Shown here piece by piece: positions 43,774 through 47,014 of a DNA stretch of 47,014 bases. Position 1 is the stretch's first letter; each line of letters starts with the position of its first letter. A model generated the notes under the pieces. That model saw only the letters and a list, made by a program, of their open reading frames with translations. It was not told the origin of the DNA and ran no database searches. The DNA lies in the NCBI GenBank assembly GCA_018335755.1, contig JAGXRK010000003.1:1-47014 (forward strand), read 5' to 3'. The stretch is from Ignavibacterium sp. GTDB taxonomy: Bacteria; Bacteroidota; Ignavibacteria; Ignavibacteriales; Ignavibacteriaceae. The position numbers and the translations under genes were made by a program.

Positions 43774-43862
43774 ATGTGCCTTAGTAGTCCTCATTTGATG
43801 ATAGCTTCCCTCCATCATTCAAAAGAACTACCCTCTCTGACTAAGGCACATTCTTTTATTTT
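43774..43862 (+). ncRNA. Candidate structured small RNA with C-rich loop
   Basis: The outer stem is 12 perfect pairs, ATGTGCCTTAGT (43774-43785) with ACTAAGGCACAT (43840-43851). Inside, TTTGATGAT (43794-43802) pairs with ATCATTCAAA (43814-43823, one bulge), leaving an 11-base loop AGCTTCCCTCC. A second C-rich single strand (TACCCTCTCT) follows. The plus side continues into a T-rich tract (TTCTTTTATTTT). TTGATGAT also occurs at 43760-43767, so an alternative pairing exists. No reading frame covers it. The remainder of 43598-43924 shows nothing else clear. Confidence 0.55.
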
Positions 43863-43924
43863 AAACATGCCGCTTTAATTTTATCTGATTGTTCGTGTTT
43901 TTAATTTATTGAGTAGCGAAGTAT

Positions 43925-45397
43925 TTATTCGCTGAAAATATTTCCTGCACAGAGTATATAATTCGGATCAAGAGTTCTTTTCAATTCACGCATCTGACTA
44001 ATCACTTTGTTCCCCAGCATTCTTTCCAGGTATTCTCTTTTTAATTTTCCTACTCCGTGCTCAGCAGAGATAGTTCCACTATTTGCAACTGCTTTATCAC
44101 AAATATCCAGGTAAAGTTTTCTACCGGCTTCATATTCGTTTTGATTCTTTGGAAGGATGTTAAGATGAATATGAGAATTACCAAAATGCCCATAGGTCAA
44201 AAAGTCCAGTTTCGAATCTACAGCAATTTGTTTTATCTCATGATAGAAGGAAATAAATATTTCATCAGGTACGGCAATGTCCGTTCCGAGTTTCTTAAAG
44301 TTATTGCGTGAAATATATTCATTAACATTTGCTGAGACTGCATGACGAAACTCTGAGATCTTTTCTCTTTCTTTATCGTCGGTAGCGAACCATACAGCAT
44401 CTTCATTTCCATTGTGAGCCAATAGAATAGATGTCCACTTCTCGAGGAGTTTATCTTCGTTAGCAGCGTCAGCCTCCTGCTCAAGCCATACAGCAGCTTC
44501 TGAATCAGTAGGAAGATTGGGAAAATCTGACTTCAAAAATTCCAATGCATTCTGATCAAAAAATTCCAATGCTAATGCATCAAGTTCATCTTTCAAATTA
44601 TTTCTTCTTGAATTGTAAGATATGATTCTGGCATCATCAATAAATTTTAGCGCATCCATTTCCTTGGTGAAAAAGAAAACTGCAGATATAACTTTTTCTG
44701 GCAGTGGAAGTATTTTTAATTTGATTTTAGTAAAAATACCAAGTGTGCCTTCTGAACCTACGAATAAATCTATTGCATCTAAATTTCTTGAAGTAAAATA
44801 TCCGGCAGCATTTTTGGTTAATGGCAGATTGTTTTGCGGAAGTTTGAGAGTATAATTATTTGAATTAACAGAAATTAAATTAAGCACATAATCAAAAGCT
44901 AAATTCCTTCCGCGAATAAGATAAAGTTCATCTCCGTTTGGTAATATAACTTCAAGTTCTTCAACAAATGACCTGGTGGGACCATACTTAAAAGTTTTTG
45001 CCCCGGATGCGTTGGTGGCAACAGTTCCACCTATGAAACAGTTCTTTTCAGTGGGATCAGGCGGATAAAAATATCCTGAGGTTTTTAATTCACTAAGAAA
45101 TTCAGTGAGTAGTACTGCAGGCTCAACAATGGCATAACCATCTGTTGTATTTATCTCAATTATTTTATTCAGTCTTTCGGTAGATACAACTATTCCTCCC
45201 TGTGGAACACGTGCACCTGTAAGTCCTGTACCATTACCTGAAACCGTAACTTTCTGCCCGGAAGAGTTTGCTTCCTTAAGAATAGATATCAAATCATCTT
45301 TACTTCCCGGAAAGTAAACCGCCTCGCAGCTTCCCTTAAAGTTTGATGCATCGCTAAGAAAATTCTGTATTTCTTCCTGATCAGTTTTTTTTAACAT
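43925..45397 (-). CDS. GlcD-type FAD-linked oxidase (D-2-hydroxyacid dehydrogenase-like)
   Basis: A 490-residue flavoprotein. The N-terminal FAD_binding_4 domain has VSGNGTGLTGARVPQGGIV and FIGGTVATNASGAKTFKYG. The C-terminal FAD-oxidase_C domain ends SGTISAEHGVGKLKREYLERM, with the His of the D-lactate/glycolate oxidase family. No Fe-S extension is seen. It likely oxidises D-lactate, glycolate or a related acid; the electron acceptor is unknown. It lies seven bases after the glycosyltransferase in a minus-strand group. Confidence 0.92.
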   Translation of the reverse strand: MLKKTDQEEIQNFLSDASNFKGSCEAVYFPGSKDDLISILKEANSSGQKVTVSGNGTGLTGARVPQGGIVVSTERLNKIIEINTTDGYAIVEPAVLLTEFLSELKTSGYFYPPDPTEKNCFIGGTVATNASGAKTFKYGPTRSFVEELEVILPNGDELYLIRGRNLAFDYVLNLISVNSNNYTLKLPQNNLPLTKNAAGYFTSRNLDAIDLFVGSEGTLGIFTKIKLKILPLPEKVISAVFFFTKEMDALKFIDDARIISYNSRRNNLKDELDALALEFFDQNALEFLKSDFPNLPTDSEAAVWLEQEADAANEDKLLEKWTSILLAHNGNEDAVWFATDDKEREKISEFRHAVSANVNEYISRNNFKKLGTDIAVPDEIFISFYHEIKQIAVDSKLDFLTYGHFGNSHIHLNILPKNQNEYEAGRKLYLDICDKAVANSGTISAEHGVGKLKREYLERMLGNKVISQMRELKRTLDPNYILCAGNIFSE

Positions 45398-45403
45398 CTT
45401 TTG

Positions 45404-46738
45404 TCAGTTATTCTGAAGTTTACGAAGCAATAATAAATATTCTTTTTGTTTATCCAAATCCTGTAAAATATCTTCGTTGCGTTTAACACTTTCATTTACT
45501 CCGAATAATTCAAGTAATTTATCAATGGCGTCAAACATATTAATCACCGGATATCCATGATCTCTTAAATAATGAATGAGTTTTAGGGTTTTAAATGCAT
45601 CAAACCAGAACTTTTTCTGTTTAATTATCTGCTGATCTTTTAAATCCTGTAAACAAATTTTTTTCCAGAACTGTTCAAATTTATTCTCATTAAGGAAATG
45701 GTATAAGTCTGTACTTATCCTCTTGACCTCCGTCAAAATGGGTTTTAAATTCGTTTTATTCAGGGAGTCAAACAATAGAAGCCATTTTTTAAGTATGACA
45801 AATGATTGAGGGTTGTACAAAATATATTCGTTACGGACTTTTGCAATAAACCGGTTCACCCGCTGACCTGTACCGAAGGGAACACGAAAGGATGGTCTGG
45901 ATGATGGATAAACACAAGTACTCTTAATAGAGTGGACTTTTGTGATTTTTGAAAGCTTCTCAAGAAAATAAAAATCTTCTGCAGCTTTTAGTTTGTTCAT
46001 TCCGCCAATCTTAACGTAACTTTCATAATCACAAACTATTGTTGAACCAATTGTATGAAAAGCATAAGGAGAACCGGCATATTGTAATCCCAGTAAATAA
46101 TATCTCAGAAACAACTCATAACAAATTATTGCCGCTGTATTTTCATTCATGTTATAAATATTATGTTCATAATTAACTACAGCCGCTTTGCAGGATTCTT
46201 TTTGAAAATATTCGGTTATTGCTGTTATATAATTTTTTTCAACAGTGCAGTCAGCATCGAGGCAGATGAATATTTTCTTAATTCTACTACTGTAGTCAAA
46301 ATAGTTGAGGGCAATATCCATTCCAATCTTTCTTGCAAGACCTACTCCGCCATCTTTATCATTCATTTCTTTTCCAACTGTACTTGCATCAATAAAGGCT
46401 ACCTGTAACTCCGAGGTAACTATTGAAATAGAATTTGTAATTGGAGTGTACTTAGATGTTAAATTATTAAGATATTCAATAGTCAGTTTATTGTTTAATT
46501 TTATGTCTTCAGAAACAGAGATAGTATTGTTAACAACAAATAGTATGAGAGTATCATTAAAATAAGTTGACTCGTTTTCTGATAAGGACAGAAGCAGTTT
46601 CTTTACATTCTCAAGTTCTGCCAGTGCAGGTATTACAATAATGCAGTTGTATAGTCTATTGGGAATCGGCTCTATTAACCAGTTACTATATTGATTTTTT
46701 TGTATATACTTTTGAAGAATCGGAGGGAATAAATTCAT
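45404..46738 (-). CDS. Family 2 glycosyltransferase-like protein
   Basis: The start at 46738 (MNLFPPILQKYI) leaves a four-base gap to miaA; an ATG at 46762 would add eight residues and overlap miaA by 20. A GT-A-type domain: CIIVIPALAELENV, FVVNNT, IFICLDADCTVEKNY with the metal-binding Asp pair, and AAEDFYFLEKLSKI as the downstream acidic site. The C-terminal 150 residues are helical. No membrane helix is clear. Substrate unknown. Confidence 0.82.
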   Translation of the reverse strand: MNLFPPILQKYIQKNQYSNWLIEPIPNRLYNCIIVIPALAELENVKKLLLSLSENESTYFNDTLILFVVNNTISVSEDIKLNNKLTIEYLNNLTSKYTPITNSISIVTSELQVAFIDASTVGKEMNDKDGGVGLARKIGMDIALNYFDYSSRIKKIFICLDADCTVEKNYITAITEYFQKESCKAAVVNYEHNIYNMNENTAAIICYELFLRYYLLGLQYAGSPYAFHTIGSTIVCDYESYVKIGGMNKLKAAEDFYFLEKLSKITKVHSIKSTCVYPSSRPSFRVPFGTGQRVNRFIAKVRNEYILYNPQSFVILKKWLLLFDSLNKTNLKPILTEVKRISTDLYHFLNENKFEQFWKKICLQDLKDQQIIKQKKFWFDAFKTLKLIHYLRDHGYPVINMFDAIDKLLELFGVNESVKRNEDILQDLDKQKEYLLLLRKLQNN

Positions 46739-46742
46739 ACAT

Positions 46743-47014
46743 TCAACTGAAAAAATTAACATCTATTATTTTTTTTGCTTCATCAAAATCATTACCATTA
46801 ATCCAGAAAATTTTAACCCCTTCTTTTTCCATTTTTCTGAACCATGTCATCTGACGTTTTGCATAGTTGTGAATAGCACTATTAAGCTTTTGAAACAGAT
46901 CGTTATAATTTAACTCCCCTTTCAGATAAAATGAAATGTATTTGTATTCCAGTCCAAAAAACGTCAGCTTTTCATAACTGATACCCTTGTTAATAAGCTT
47001 TTCGACTTCCTCAA
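46743..47014 (-). CDS. miaA: tRNA dimethylallyltransferase, C-terminal part
   Basis: The minus strand is open from the window edge (first whole codon at 47012) to TGA at 46743-46745, about 89 residues. EEVEKLINKGISYEKLTFF, then LEYKYISFYLKGEL, then AIHNYAKRQMTWFRKM match the end of MiaA, which attaches a dimethylallyl group to A37 of tRNAs reading UNN codons. The AKRQxTWFR motif is diagnostic. The N-terminal part with the P-loop lies outside the window. Confidence 0.93.
   Translation of the reverse strand, partial: EEVEKLINKGISYEKLTFFGLEYKYISFYLKGELNYNDLFQKLNSAIHNYAKRQMTWFRKMEKEGVKIFWINGNDFDEAKKIIDVNFFS

Overview
The window is an AT-rich, densely coded bacterial chromosome segment. It most likely comes from the Ignavibacteria (Chlorobi/Bacteroidota side of the FCB group). 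The main evidence is a C-terminal secretion (type IX, type A) sorting domain carrying the NYPNPFNP signature on a secreted nuclease, Bacteroidota-like carotenoid genes, a TTTG-N19-TAnnTTTG-like promoter and weak Shine-Dalgarno (SD) sites in front of many genes. I see no phage, insertion sequence, CRISPR array, rRNA or tRNA gene. The taxonomic call is inference from protein style, not a database result.

Left part (1-6811): the tail of a gene encoding a perfect 16-residue repeat, a terminator, a 1222-residue secreted metallopeptidase/beta-propeller/outer-membrane-barrel protein, and a coupled pair of sensor kinases. 6812-14383 (minus strand): a tightly overlapping eight-gene carotenoid operon, transcribed crtI, crtB, lycopene cyclase, crtD, acyltransferase, glycosyltransferase, cruF, crtW. 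Together these predict an acylated, glycosylated 4-keto monocyclic carotenoid of the deoxyflexixanthin / keto-myxocoxanthin-glucoside-ester type. GGPP synthase and the ring hydroxylase CrtZ are not in the window. A terminator-like hairpin separates the lycopene-making genes (crtI, crtB) from the end-group tailoring genes.

14488-27603: a Nudix hydrolase, a DUF2905 membrane protein, a secreted alpha/beta hydrolase, an AlkD-like DNA glycosylase, a secreted endonuclease I, a 500-base gap with four palindromic repeats, a propeller lipoprotein, a divergent alkaline phosphatase that lacks all three zinc-binding histidines, a glycogen phosphorylase with three small followers, a glutathione peroxidase with two possible starts, and a small membrane protein. 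27757-39517: core genes pta, then yggS-divIVA-punA-membrane protein-ileS-dksA-like-lspA-rluD-cysS-ygjP, all on the plus strand and tightly packed. IleRS carries a swapped GIHH version of the HIGH motif.

39598-43597: a three-gene two-component cluster (PAS-HisKA_2 kinase, REC-PAS-PAS-HisKA_3 kinase, NarL/LuxR regulator). The second kinase probably starts at CTG. The 327-base gap that follows holds a perfect palindrome and a two-stem RNA-like element that exposes a C-rich UUCCCUCC loop and ends in a T-rich tract. This is the best candidate here for an undescribed small RNA. The window ends with a minus-strand group: miaA (partial), a family 2 glycosyltransferase and a GlcD-type FAD oxidase.
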